Notes under the pieces: model-generated
Database searches by the model: none
Told to the model about the DNA's origin: nothing
Seen by the model: only the letters and a program-made list of their open reading frames with translations
NCBI RefSeq assembly: GCF_002865645.1
Contig: NW_020194628.1
Span: 2,232,001 to 2,296,000, forward strand
Direction of reading: 5' to 3'
Source: Hyaloscypha bicolor E
Taxonomy: Eukaryota > Ascomycota > Leotiomycetes > Helotiales > Hyaloscyphaceae
DNA length: 64,000 nucleotides
Part shown: positions 32,100-45,204 of the stretch, one piece after another
How the letters are laid out: each line of letters opens with the position of its first letter
Position numbering within the stretch: the first letter of the stretch is position 1
Program-made: the position numbers and the translations under genes

Positions 32100-35000
32100 T
32101 TATGCCAAGACTGCAGTCTCTACGGTGGCAAATGTAAAACCCTCCATGACGGGCCGATCAAGCCTCCTGTCCTGTCTCCGATCCTGCAAAATCAACCAGA
32201 CAGCGTCGCTGTTCACAGCCTCTAAAGCATCCCTCAGCTCATCTCTCTGCCAAACCAGGTCTCCAAATTGTTCGAGTAGCTCATCAAACATCCCATCATC
32301 GATCCTCACATATCCTGCAATCGCAGTCAACAAATCAATCACAGCCTCCCAAACCTGACTAGCCTGTGAATATTTCCCCCTTCCGCCTTCCCCTCTCTTC
32401 TCTGCCGCAAATCTTGCTTTGGACTGTGCGGCTAACTTCATAAGCTCAATCCACTCCACAGAAATTCGTGTGCTCAAGAAGTCTCCAGCGGAACGACATA
32501 TCTCGGCAACGGCATTTGCAGCGGCAATGACCACAAATGACTCGTCATCGTGGAGCCTTTTGACGACAACGGGCCAAATGTCATTCACAAGAGGGAGAAA
32601 GCTATCCTCATCTTTGTAGAGTGCAGTAGAGGAGGTGCTGATAAGTCCAAGTAGCTTAGCGCGCAACACGGGAGAGGCATTCGTGAGGTAGTGTTGAGAT
32701 AAGCGGGCGATGGAATGGAGCATCGTGTACGTTTTTGTCGAAGGTACTTTTGCGATCTCGCTTGTCGCAATTCCGTTATCTTCTTCGTCTGGTGGAGGGG
32801 CATCTGCCTCGTCCAGGAGTTCTTTTGCGGATTTCCAAGATGTATACGGTGCCTTTTCCTGTGAAAGTGATTCTCTTTCCGGCCTGGGTGGTTTCATTGC
32901 GATCATATTTGCGATTTCTTCTATTGAAGAACATTGGGGTTTGGCCTTACGGTGAGAAATCGAAGGGCCATTCGTAATCCGCAGCTGGTTTGATTCGGAT
33001 CCCACCGAGACAATCTCCCCCAAGACAGTAAACAAGGCCTCGACAAGGCGGTGATACCCATGGAAATTGTCAAGGGCTGCAAATATCGACCCAACTACAT
33101 CATCTAGGTACAGAAGTAAGGAAGGTCCCACAAGACGAATCATCATGACTAGAACTTGTGGCGCTTGTGGTGAGGTATCAAAGGTGTCCAATCTCAGCGA
33201 GATAGCATTGACCATGTAATCCGCATTTTCGATAATTAGCTCGCTGGCATTGGCATATCCGCAAGCTTTTGATATGATGTTTAGACAGGTGATAGCGTGC
33301 TCCCTCAAGTTGGGGTTGGGGGAACCCAGCAGCTGCGCGACGGGGTAGAGTGTGTCAACCAATTCCGTTCGAAAGTCCTGCTTCAAAAGCTGAGCTGTAT
33401 CAGCAACGACCTCGAGAGCAGTGGCTTGCATGCGCCAGTCCTGAGTGGCCTCATTCTCGCTTCCAAGAAGAGACATCGAATAGGAAAATAATTCCTGGCC
33501 AACCACGTCTTGGGCGTCAGAGAGAGTCAGAGACGATTCAAAATACTCATCGAAATCTTTGTTCTTCGAGGATGCAGATCTCAGGATCTGAGATGATAGC
33601 CAGAATGAGGAAAGAATACTTGACCCAGAGGCGCCGCGTGCATATTCAAGCATATCGCTAGCCATTCTTATTTGGCACTCTCTAGACCCAAGACTATCCA
33701 ATAAGCTTGCGAATTGTTTCCGAGTCTCCTTCTGGCTCTCCCTTGCCATTAAAACCGGGCTGAAGCGAGTGGTCAGAGTGTTCTCTGCCGCCAAGGTCAG
33801 AGCAGCTTGACTATTCAGGTCAAATTCTGAATCCTTCAGAGGCTTCCTTGCGGGTAAAGTCTCAAGCGTGACAGTGACACTGTCTCGTAGAGAATCGCGT
33901 AGAGCATCATGAAGGAGAGGAGATTCGAGGTTCAACCCCTCGAGGAGTAGATGGCCTTTCGATAGATTTCCCAATGCAGAAAGCTTTCCAGTCTCGTCAT
34001 TTGATTGCATAACTCTGGGCAAACTCGTTACCCAGTTGTAGATCGTACTCTTAATCAAATCACCCAAATCAAGATGGATCGAGGAGATATCTACGACCGA
34101 TGTTGTTCTGTCCACAAGCTCCTCGTCGTCGTCGACCCCAGCCAGAACCATGCAAGTCTCTACGAGCATAGGCGCTGATTCAGCCAATGTGTCATGACAC
34201 TCGTCCAAGATAGTGATGCATAGTCTGTTCAAAGCTTTCCGAATTTCTACAGACTCATGGTTCCTGAGTCTGATGACATTCGAAAGTGCTAGTTTAATTT
34301 GACTGGAGGTTGCCTTGAGCCAGGAACTAGTTAGAACTTGCTGTTCGCTTGCGTCGTTGCTACTCGCAGCCTTGTTTTGAGTCCGAATGCTTCGGGTACG
34401 TATATCGCTCAACAACGAGATGAGAACATATTGGAAAATACCCAGACCCTTGACAATTACCTTTCGTGACCTGCGTGCGCCAGTGCTCGGCAACAAACAC
34501 TTGGTCAGCGCTGAAATTGTGCCAGGGAGAAAGATGGAAAGTGCCTGTGCATTTTTTATGCAGCTCCATATTGCATCAAGGGTTTGCAAGGCTTCAAGTT
34601 GGGCTTCTGCTGACGGTCCATCGGTTGCTCCCTTCAGAACCACTGTCACGCAATATCCGAGGGCTGGAATGGTTCCCTCATCGATTAAGGAGGCTGAGCC
34701 CCCAGACGTGTTTGCCAGGTCTCTGAAAAGAGCGGCGAGGGCCCCGTATGCTTCAACCAGAAGCTCTTCCGGTGCAGGTTTAGACTCTTTTCCGGGAACT
34801 CCGCCGGCAACAAAGGTGAGCAACATCAAGAGCTGCTTAGCAAGATCCAGAGCTATTCCACTCTTCCACCCATATTCTAACAATATCCTCAAGCTCTTGA
34901 TCGCCAATTCAGACAGTGGGTCAGTATACGTCTGTTTCCTTTTGAGAATCTGCGAGATAGGGAAAAAGGTATAGTCGGCCAGCTTCTCGTCGAAAACGCC

Positions 35001-35222
35001 ATCCGTCCGCCGACATTTTTGTTGGAGAAGGGCAAAGAGTTGAGTGGTGGAATGTATCAGAGCTTTATTGCTGCTGCTACTACCGTCGTCACGTAGAGCC
35101 ATCTGACTTAATTCGACACATCGAGGCTTGAGCTATCATTGTTAGCAAAGTCTCAATTTCTAGAATTGAACACTTACCGCTTGGAAGAGCTCGTTTCTTG
35201 CAGGGCGTGTATCGAGTTCCAT
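32100..35222 (-). CDS. TTI1: TTI1-like HEAT-repeat protein (TTT complex, PIKK maturation), 2 exons
   Basis: Complement of join 32100..35126 and 35178..35222, 1023 aa. In yeast and mammals Tel2-Tti1-Tti2 is a co-chaperone for TOR, ATM/ATR and other PI3K-like kinases. Evidence is an almost entirely alpha-helical, HEAT-like protein with the C-terminal block FLPLVNDIWPVVVKRLHDDESFVVIAAANAVAEICRSAGDFLSTRI, which matches the pattern I know from Tti1. The short first exon (MELDTRPARNELFQA) joins PRCVELSQMALRDDG across a 51-bp intron with branch gctaac, in agreement with Tti1 N-termini. The first ATG of the large exon alone would miss this conserved start. The transposon block begins about 205 bp upstream. 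Confidence 0.85.
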
Positions 35223-35426
35223 AGTATCCGCCACTTCGACTGAATGCTATAGCTGACAAAGAATCGTGCTGCATCTGTTTGAGCACGGGCACGCTGGATG
35301 ACGTTGAAGCTGTCGTTTGTTCGGCGAGGCTGAAGAAGAAAGAAACCTTATCACCACGTGATGCAGTCTAAGGCAGGATTTTACAGTATGATTGCCTGAG
35401 GCCTGAGGCATTCTAGCTCTTACCTA
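35223..35426. promoter_or_regulatory. Residual TTI1 promoter truncated by a transposon
   Basis: Only about 200 bp of normal-composition DNA separates the TTI1 start from the terminal inverted repeat of the mariner-like element. It contains a tcacgtga palindrome near 35353-35360. Confidence 0.5.
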
Positions 35427-35454
35427 CAGTCGGTCCGATCCAAAAGCGACAAAA
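35427..35454 (+). repeat. Left terminal inverted repeat of the mariner-like element
   Basis: 28 bp starting CAGTCGGTCCGATCC; exact inverse of 45205-45232. Preceded by TA. Confidence 0.92.
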
Positions 35455-35589
35455 AAAAAAAAACCACCATAATACTAATTAATATAAATCGTATTAATTA
35501 AAACTATACTATATACTATAGGAATTAATTCTATGTTCTCAAAATTATAATATCTTTATTATTAAGGAAGTTATAATATATATAATTAA

Positions 35590-35616
35590 GCGAGCAAATA
35601 TATTGGCGTTTTGTAT
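35590..35616 (+). repeat. Subterminal direct repeat, left copy
   Basis: 27 bp beginning gcgagcaaatatatt and ending gcgttttgtat. The same sequence, in the same orientation with one mismatch, occurs at 44991-45017. A gtcacgtgac palindrome lies just downstream of this copy and a tcacgtgac lies just upstream of the other. Confidence 0.85.
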
Positions 35617-36661
35617 GGTCGTTTTTTTACTTTGGTTGTCACGTGACTGCCCCCCTAAGTTGACTGCTCTTCTATAATTATATTAATACCTTAATAACCA
35701 CAAACCCAATCAAGTGCTCCTTTTATATACTTCTAATAGCTACTTCTATAAGGCTTCAGAAATGCAAGCGAGCTAATTTAACTCTTAATTCAATTATAGT
35801 TCTTACTCTAGCTAAAGAAGCTATAATCCAAGTAACTATTAACGAACGGTATAAGAAACCCTCTAATATAGAGGATAATTCTAATAATTCAGATATTGAA
35901 CCAAGTAATAAAGTAGAGCTTGAAGATTTAATACTCTTTTGGATTCAGCGGAAGCTTTTTATTAGTAGTAATGAGATAATTATTTTAGAAAAGCCTATAT
36001 TCATATAGTAAGAGTAAAGACTTATAGAATAGACTAGTAAGTTTCTTATTTTATTTTCTTATTTTTATATTATAATATAAGTATACTAATATTATTTCTA
36101 GCTTCCAGAGGCTTCTATTTCTCTAAAATAATAAAGGAATTAGTAAAGCTATTAAAAACTTAATAAAGATATATATATAATTAGAAAGTAAAAGATATTC
36201 AGGTTATAGAGTAATCTAGTAGGCTTAAGACCCCTGTAATTATACTACCTCTTAAATAAAAGAAGCTATAATTCGATATTATTAGGAGGCTAATTAATAT
36301 CCCTAGGAATATATAATTAAGGGAAGAGTAAAGGCTTAAAGATAAAAATAATAGAACTAATAAGCTACTTTTGGATACTCTTATTAGAAATGCTTATAGA
36401 GATAATAAAGCTCTAGATATATAAATGACTTATTAAGAAGTCCTTAATAATATGAATATTAAGCTAGCTTAAACTAAAGAGCTATATACTTTATATATAA
36501 TTACTAATTTATACTTATTCCGGTAATATATCTAATAGCTTCTAAAGCTAGGGTAATATTGACTTGGAAGGGTTAATATATTACTTCTAGTAGCTTCTAG
36601 TAATTATTACTTTAATAATAAAAAGATATTAGCTCGGTAAATTAGGGGGCTATTTAATTAC

Positions 36662-36906
36662 TATTATGGATACGGTATTCAGGGCTTAGAAAGCAAGGTA
36701 AAAGGTCCTTTATAAAGACAATTCAAAGCTAAAGAAGGGAAAACTAGAATATAGGAGGCTACGAGAGAGTATATATACCCTATAGTATATTAGTCCCGAA
36801 GGGGCTAGCTTTCTAAATATCTCTAGTATATTCCAAGTATATTTCCCTAGTAAGGCGGCCGCATTACATATGCCTAGGAGGCATCCGGTATCTGGGAATT
36901 ATAATA
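36662..36906 (-). repeat. 3' LTR of the nested Ty3/gypsy element
   Basis: 245 bp. It aligns without gaps to 43017-43261 with about 18 differences, all transitions. The LTR ends are TATTA/TAATA-like, as expected from RIP of TGTTA...TAACA ends. Confidence 0.9.
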
Positions 36907-39900
36907 TTACCCCCCTCTTTATAATAAGCTCGTCTCCGAGCTTTATACAAGCCATTAATTCATCCAATTTCGTATTATGCTCCTTTCTAAAGTAAAACTA
37001 GTATTTCGGATATAGATATTATATACGAAAGGCCGGTGCCTTTACTATATAACCTAGGAGGGTTTATTATTATTTCCGTATAGTTCTGGACAAGTATCGT
37101 TTTTTATATAGTCTAGCTAGTATTATAGGTTTTATAGAGGTCCTGGTATATTAATATTATTATTATAGAAACTCTATAAAACCAGGGGGCTATTACTTAG
37201 TACCGAAGCTAGATACTATACTAGATCTTTATTCTAGCTAATCTACTAAATTCTATACTTTAGCCTATTTCTTACTAGCTTGACTATAATAATCCGTTTA
37301 ATGCCATACTCTTGTTTATTATTCTCTAGTATTAATAGGGGCGGTTCCGGATTTGCTTAATCTGGTAGAGGATTCTGGGGGTCTTTTTATAGCTTCTTTA
37401 TATAGAAAACTGGATATATCTTTATGGTTTCCGGTAGTTTCAGGAGAAACAAGTAGCTATACTATTCTAGAATCTCAAATAGGCCCTCTATTTAGTTCTC
37501 TAGCTTCCGGCTCGGATAATCGGACTTCTAGTACTTTATAGTAACCTATACTTTATTCCCTACTTTGAAATTAATTAGATAGCGGTATTTATTAGCTTAT
37601 ATTATATATTATTCCTATATTTACTTCATATAGCCTTAGGCAAGTTACTATGATTTATATAATTGATTTATTAATACTTTAGCTTTATTCCTATTTAGCT
37701 TCTTTTTAGATAAGTTAGCTTTAATAGGGGAGTTCTAATCTAGAGAGATATAAGGCTTATAGCCCTTTTTAGTTATAAATAGGGACTAGCTAATAGTTTT
37801 ATACTAAAGAGAGGCTTATTAATAATTAATTATAGTAATTTATTTGTCCCAGTTATCCTAATAGTAGTTAATATACGGGTATAATCTCTAATTAAAGTAC
37901 TAATTAATAATCTCCGTTTATTCGTTTATTTAAGGGTAATTAGCTATAGAGAGCTTAAGCTTTATACTAATTCTTATATAGAATTTGCTTTAAAAATCAG
38001 ATATAAATTAGAGTCTCTAATCTAATATAATTATTTCTGGAATACCTACTTAATATATTATATAAAGTAAAAATAGAGATACTAGTTACTTGGCTATAAT
38101 TATATCTTATACGGGAATTATAATTAGGTACTTAGATAAGTAATCTACAAATATAGTAACTATATTATGGCCCGATTTGCTTTCTAGATAGCTCTTAAAA
38201 TCTATAGTAATATATTACTAGAAGTAATTAGAAACTAAAAGAAAATAAAGTAAACCAGGCTTCTTATTTCTGGATATATATAATCTCTTATAGGTATAGT
38301 AATTACTATAGTATTAATTAATATCTTTGCCTATAAATAGCTAGTAATATTACTTCTTTAATAGCTATTAGAGCTTTATATATCCAGGATATCCAGAAAG
38401 AGATTTATTATATGTTTTATGAATTAGGGCAGTCTATAAAAATAGTTCGGGAATCATTTCGTTCTTTATAATATAGAATCTTCTATAGTATAAAAGAAGG
38501 CCGTCTTATAATATCTAGATATTACTTTTGGTTTAGGCTATTATATATAGCTTTTCTAGATCCGGTAATATATAATTATCTTATAGGATCTTATTTATAA
38601 GTTACAAACTACTATATTTAGTAAGAGCCTCTAATAATACTTCTATAGGAGCTACTATAATAGAGTCTACTAGTAAAGCTTCTAAGAAAATACCTTTTTC
38701 TAGGGAAATTATACCTCTAATAGGGATATTTTCCTCCGGAAAATCTTTAGTATATACTTGGTTTTTAGGGCCGAATTCCGGGTTAAATAAGCCGACCTTA
38801 TAGAGTATTACTATAAGCTATAAATTATAGATAATCTCTAGATTAATCTTATTTTTAGGAAGAAGTACTTGAGTTTATAGCTTCTTTTTAATCTGGCCCT
38901 AAATATTTATTTTATCTTATTTTTATAATAAAGCATCTATTTACTTATTTGATTTTCTAGAATAATATATAAGCTTAAAATAATAGTAAAATAAGAGCTT
39001 AGCCTATCTAGCTTATTAAGAAGAGAGCTTCTTAGTAGTTATAAAGTACTTTAAGGTATAGTAATTAGAATAGACCTTAAAGGAAGTATCCTAAAGGCCC
39101 TCTAGTTTAGCTCTCTATTTCTCTAGTATTTAAACTATAGTAAGTATTTCCTTATTATATATATTATAATTAAGCTTTACTAGGAATATAGTTTTAGAAA
39201 AATAAGCTATAGGATACTAAAGGCCTGTTTCTGGGTCTTATTAAAAGAGTAGGCTAGTAATTACTTCTTTGGATATATCTATTTCTATTATTATAAGCAA
39301 ATCTAAATTATAGTATTATAAAACTAGAATAGAAATTATAGCTTTCTTTAGGCAAGTAAAAGCCTCTCGGTATTATTTAGACTACTTAAAAAAAATACCC
39401 TTTTCTATAAATAAAATAAGAGGTCTAGTAATCTATTTATATTCTTTAATAAAGTATTTATAAAAGTTATAGAAGCTAAGGAAGAACTAAATACTCTTAA
39501 TTATCTTTAGGAATTATTAGTTATATATTACTTTAACTTTATTAGAATCTATTTTAATACTAAATATAGAAATAATAAAGCCCAAGTATTTTATATATAT
39601 AACTTTGAATTCCGATTTCTTAATATCTATTTAGAGGCTAGTAAAGTATAAGCGGTCTAGTACTTTTTATATATACTATTTATATTCTACTAAGTTCTTT
39701 AAGTAAATGAGAATATTATTAAGATATATTATATAAAAGTTATTTAGATATTCGAAAAACATATTATTTATATAATATTAATATATAGCCGGGCTATTTA
39801 TAAGGCCTTTCTAGAGGATATTATATTTATATATTCTATAGTAGATACGGAATATTATTAGCTCCTGAAAGTCCGGATCTATAGCTATATAATAGAAAGC

Positions 39901-42900
39901 TTAATAGATATCTAATTTAGTATAGATCTTGGCCTTAGATAATTAATTTAAAGTCTTATTAATAAGGGAAAAGGGATATTAATTCTTCCGGGTAATATTA
40001 TTTAGGTAGTAGAAATTAATATAGAAGTATAAACCTCTATTTGCTTTCTTTATAAAAAGAACTAGTAAAATAAAAAGAGCCTAACTAGCTTTAATAAAGC
40101 CCTTAGCTAGATTATCTTTTAAGAAATACTTGATTTCTAGAAGCTCTTAAATAAACTATTACCGGAGGAATTAATATCTAATACTTTCGGTTCTTTTTAG
40201 GCCTTTAATCTAAATCTTATAATTATATAATCTATAGGAAGAAAGAATATTAGATTTTTTCTTAGAGAAAACAGAGATATATTTCTTAAATTCCGGAAGT
40301 AATATTTTCTATAGCTACTAAAGCTCTATTTCTTCCGGTTATTAATTCTCTAGACCAGGAATAGCTTCTTTTTTCTAAGCTTTAAGCTCTTTATTAATTT
40401 TGTAAATAGAGATTCGACTAATAATATTATTTTCTCTCTTAGCTATATAGTTAAATACTATAGAAATAAAAATGGCTAGGTCTAATATTTATTTTTTATT
40501 AAGGACCTCTTTTTGCTTTTTTGGCTTTTACTTAAGTATTATATCTTAATTAGGCTATAGAAGCTTCTTTTTTATAGTCTTATATAATTCTCTCTAATTA
40601 GTCCGAAAAAAGGAAAACTGCTTTAGAATAAAAGGTTTTCAGGAATAGCTTATAATAGAATCTCATTAATTAGTATTCTTTTAATACTTCTTATTAGGTT
40701 ATTTCTCTAGCTATTACTATAAAGTACTAATAATATAACTGAATCATATAGATTTAGGCTTGTTTTTTGGCTATATAAGCCTATATCTTCTATAATTAAC
40801 TAGAATATTAATATATATTATCTATTTCTTACTAAGGATAATATTATAATTTCCAAGATTTAGAATAATTATAGATATATTAATACTTTATCTATTAATT
40901 AGAAATAAGACTTCTATATATTTCTTAGTAGACTTAGCTAGCTTTCCGTTAAAATTATATATAATATAGGATAAGAAAAGGAGTTATAGTTCTATTCCCA
41001 AGAATTACTTTATAAATTAAGTAAGCTTTATATTAATAAAAGCATAACTATTAGCTCTAGTATTAATAAGAAAAGAAGACTTAATTCCTAATTCATTTAT
41101 ACTAATAGTATAGGGTATTATAAGAGTATTCTCTCCTATTAGACGAGTTAAGTTAATTTCTACTAAATCCATACTATAAGCCCCTAAAGTAGAGACTTTC
41201 TTTAGGGATATTTGTTTCCCGGTTTTATATTAGAATTAGAGCTTGAATTCTTTAAATACTTTACTAAAATAATATATTCTAGTAAAATAGGAACTAAACC
41301 CGGCTTAATTCTAGAAAGAGCTACCTTGGTTTCCTTACTATATAGAACCGGATAATATCTAATATAGTGGCCGAACTTGTTATAGTTATAGTACTTAATA
41401 ATTAAGAGATCCTCGGTCTTTATAAGATATTACTTATATTTATAAGGGGGTATATACTTAATAAGAGTAATTAATATAGGCTTCTTGGGCTCCTTTTTAG
41501 AAGTATATAAGGATATAGTACCAGAAATAAACTTGGCTGGAATAGCTCCTGCCTTTTTATATTTCTTAGTCTTTTTATATATAGCCTTAATCTACTAATT
41601 ATTAGTAGTATAGTACTAAGTAAAGCAAGTAGTATTAATAGAAGAATTATTATAATACATATATACTAACTTCTGGAGCTTTAGTAGGAGCTTCTTATTT
41701 AGTTTATACTTAATGTTTTAAAGACTAATACTGCCTTCTATAGATAGTTATAAGAAGAAAGTATAGAACTCCTGAAATACTTAACTAGAATATATTTAAA
41801 GCTTACTAAAGTTATAGTAAGTATTCTATATCTTATTAGGGTTAGAGTATAGCTTCTTTAGGTAAGAGTAGAGCTCTGAGAGCTAATAGTACTAATTTGG
41901 ACTATCTTTATTTATACGAGAGTTAGTTAGGGCAAGAGTATTACTAGTAAGTTTACTAGAAATATAAATTAGTATTTCCTTATAGCTTATTCTTAACCTA
42001 AACTAGCCAGTTATTAAAGGCAGTATAATCTCTAGTAAAAAGAGTTAGATCTGGGAGTTTAGTAATTCTAGTATCTCTAAAAGAAATATAAGATATAGGG
42101 GATTCTAGACAGGAATAAGTAAGAGATAATTCGGAATTCTTTTAAGAAAGGTTTAAAGTAGCTAGAGCAGGTAGAGCAGAAGTAGTTAGAGCTACTATAA
42201 GCTAATCTACTATAGCTATATAGTACTTAATATTATTCTCGAGCTTAGTATTATAGAGCTTAGTATTCTCGAGAATAGCTTTATTATAGCTATAGGTATT
42301 CTTATATAAAATAGCTCTTTGGATATTCTTTTAGTAGCTCTTTATAATAATATTAATATTTGAGAGTAAGGTATTAGGTTCCTTGGCCTATTTATATAAC
42401 TCTCCGGTAGTAATATAGTCTTTGGTCTCCAGAAGCTTTATAATAAAAGCAAAGGGTTCTATTTCTATAGACTTGTCTATAAATTCTCCAGGAATACTAA
42501 TAGGATATTTAGTTCGGGAAGGGCTACTAATAGAATAACCTGAACTAGTAGGAGCTTTACCAGAAGCCTTAGCAGAAGTCAATATAGTTCCTGGTTATGT
42601 AATATCCTAGGAAATTGACCTATTATACTTTTCCTCTATTATATCCTCTCTAGTAGTCTTATTACTAGTATATATATGGGGCCTATAAGGTTATAGGATA
42701 GGGCTTAAGGATAATAGTCAGGTTACTGGCCTATAGGTACCTATTACTCTAGAACTTGGTTAAAGAGTAGCCTTTATTTGAGATTCTTTAATTTTCGGGT
42801 TTTCGGGGGAATTTCTAATATATTACTAGTATATATTTATAAAGATATAAATACCTGATTCCTCTAAGAATTCTGAAGCTTTTTGCTTTTATTATTCTAG

Positions 42901-43016
42901 AGTCTATTACTTATATTTCTGAGATTCTATTATCTTGGCAGTACCTATATTACTAATAGTTCTGAATTAGTTTATTTAAATCCTCTATAAAATTAAAGGA
43001 AGTGAGCTTTGAATAC

Positions 43017-43261
43017 TATTACGGGTATAGTATTTAGGGCTTGGAAAGCAAGGTAAAAGGTCCCTTATAAAGACGATTCAAAGCTAAAGAAGGGAAAACT
43101 AGAATACAGGAGGCTATAAGAGAGTATATATACCTTATAGTATACTAGTCCCAAAGGGGCTAGCTTTCTAAATATCTCCAGTATATTCCAAGTATATTTC
43201 CCTAGTAAGGCGGCCGTATTACATGTGCCTAGGAGGCATCTGGTATCTGGGAATTATAATA
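43017..43261 (-). repeat. 5' LTR of the nested Ty3/gypsy element
   Basis: 245 bp, same length as the partner LTR. Followed by the ATTAC target duplication at 43262-43266. Confidence 0.9.
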
Positions 43262-43782
43262 ATTACTATTAATAGTAGTATGGTATTCTATAGGAAACTA
43301 GGGGTAGTAAAAGAGCTAGTGCCTCCTATCTAGATAATAAGGATATTTTTTTAGCTTACTATACTTAGTTAATTAATTAAGAGCTTGAAATAATATTATT
43401 AAATAATTTCCTAAATACTATTAATTAGAAGATTTTACTCCGATTATTATTAATAATAGAAAAGCCTATTATTTATAGTATAGCTTATTTATGGCTCCCT
43501 AGGCTCGGCTTTTATTATTATAAGACTAAGAAAGGGCTTTATATAAATAAATACGAATAACCTAATATAATTTAGTATTATTAAAAGGTGTTTTTATTAT
43601 TAATAAAGGAGCTTTTATTATATATAGTTTAATATAAGGAGAATAAAGCTGGTATATAGTATATAATTTAATCTTTATTTCTAATTAGAGTTCAGGTATA
43701 TGTAATATACTTCTATAATAAGAGTTATTTCTATAAATATAACTATAAAAAGAGCCTCTGGCTAGTAGATAGTTAGTAAAAA

Positions 43783-44748
43783 ATGCCCGGAAAGAATAAA
43801 GGGAGGCTAATTTATGATTCTGAATTCGTAGGCCCTAAAGGGCATATTAGGGTACTAAATAATAAAGGTATTTTTATCCCGGATAATCCCGATTTAGATA
43901 CCCGCAAAATTATATATCCAGGCTTAAATAGGGACCCCTAGTAGGATATAAAATAGCTATTAATACAGATTATTAGAATACTCGATATATTCGAATAGAA
44001 GTATCCAAACTATATAGCTATTCTAATATTCGATTAGTTCTCTATATATGCTTCGTATAGTAAAGGTATACTAAATGCCTTTGGTATAAACAAGGTACTA
44101 GGAGGGGTTAAAAAGGGTAATATTAAGGCTTATAGAAGGGATATATACTTTCTACCAGAGTATATAATTCCGGGATTACAGGGCACTATTCAAGTCCTTT
44201 GGCAACTTAATCCGAATAGAGAAAGAGAGCCTAAAGGCATAAAACAGATTCTTATTAAGCGAGGTTATAATATACCTGGCTTAAGATTTAAGTATCCAAA
44301 GGATACTAAGTATACTATATCCCTTAAATACCCTCCTGCTATTAAATAAACGTACTGTTTAGCTCGTATATTATTAAACCACCAAGACTTCTTTAAAAAG
44401 AAGTCCCAAGTTAAAGAGCTTATTATAGATCGGGGATATAAGGCTGTGTTTTTACCGAAGTTCTACTGCGAAATTAACCTAATTGAGATATACTAGGGAT
44501 ATAGCAAAACTCGATATTATTAAATAAAGAAGGCTAGCTTCCCAGATACCAAGATTAAGGTAGTAGAGGTACTTGAATCTTGTTTAATTGAGACTATACG
44601 GAGATTTTATAACTATATATTCCGCTAGATAGATATATATCGGAAGGAATTAAGTATTAAACAAGCTACTTGGTATATACGGAAGCAAAAATGCTATAGA
44701 ATAATATCTAAAAAGGTAATAGATAAATGGGATAATATGCAAAAGTAA
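43783..44748 (+). pseudogene. DDE (Tc1/mariner-type) transposase remnant with about nine internal stops
   Basis: One reading frame of 966 nt keeps family landmarks: an IFD block with the first catalytic Asp, FGINKVLGGVKKGN, EPKGIKQILIKRGYN, and LPKFYCEINLIEIY carrying the catalytic Glu in the family's PKFHCELN-type motif. It ends with IRRFYNYIFR...IYRKELSIKQATWYIRKQK. The internal stops are TAG or TAA at positions where family members have Trp or Gln, as C-to-T and G-to-A changes would produce. The 5' part of the gene probably lies on the other side of the nested LTR element (about 35,760-36,420) and is too decayed to delimit. Confidence 0.8.
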
Positions 44749-44990
44749 GGAAAAGAAGATAGCTAAGTAATAAGTAAGGTTTATGAATTTAGTTCGGCCA
44801 AAAGTTAGCTTGAAACCTATATAATTAGGGCCCTACTATATATATAATATATATAATACCAGAAAAAGCTATATTTAGTATTTAGGAAGGTTTACTTAAG
44901 CTTATAGGGCTTAATTATTATTATTATATTAATAATAAGGCTAGTGAGATGCCGCGATTTTCCCCTGAAGTCCGGAATCACGTGACATTA

Positions 44991-45017
44991 GCGAGCAAAT
45001 ATATTAGCGTTTTGTAT
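44991..45017 (+). repeat. Subterminal direct repeat, right copy
   Basis: 27 bp, one mismatch to 35590-35616 and in direct orientation. It is 215 bp inside the right end, whereas the left copy is 163 bp inside the left end. Confidence 0.85.
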
Positions 45018-45204
45018 AAGGAAAAATCAAAAAAGTAAAAAGGGTCCGTGCACTTTGAACCTCGATTATTAATGAACTACAAATTATATTAAAAATCTGA
45101 TTAATAGGTATTTTTCGCCTGGTTCTACTATATAATCGCATTACTTAGTATTAATTAATTGGGGTTGTGGTTAAAAAGTTATTATGGGCGTAAAAGAGCG
45201 ACCG

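Larger units (their letters stand above)
36662..43261 (-). mobile_element. Ty3/gypsy LTR retrotransposon, 6.6 kb, RIP-degraded, nested in the mariner-like element
   Basis: Two 245-bp LTRs (36662-36906 and 43017-43261) are flanked by the 5-bp duplication ATTAC (36657-36661 and 43262-43266). Coding order on the minus strand runs from right to left. A Gag remnant lies near 42388-42582. A CCHC zinc knuckle is degraded to KYYNYNKFGHYIRYYP at 41349-41396. The reverse transcriptase active site reads YLNN instead of YLDD at 39679-39726. Integrase-like text (FVDYLSKYLIIIPV, QVGIPEII) lies near 38.0-38.2 kb. The integrase-after-RT order places it in Ty3/gypsy. A polypurine tract adjoins the left LTR at 36907-36920 (minus strand). 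Stops are pervasive and no function remains. Confidence 0.88.

Noticed and set aside
37353..37541. 62-codon plus-strand frame inside the LTR element
   Set aside because: Antisense to the element's coding strand and starts at a non-ATG codon.
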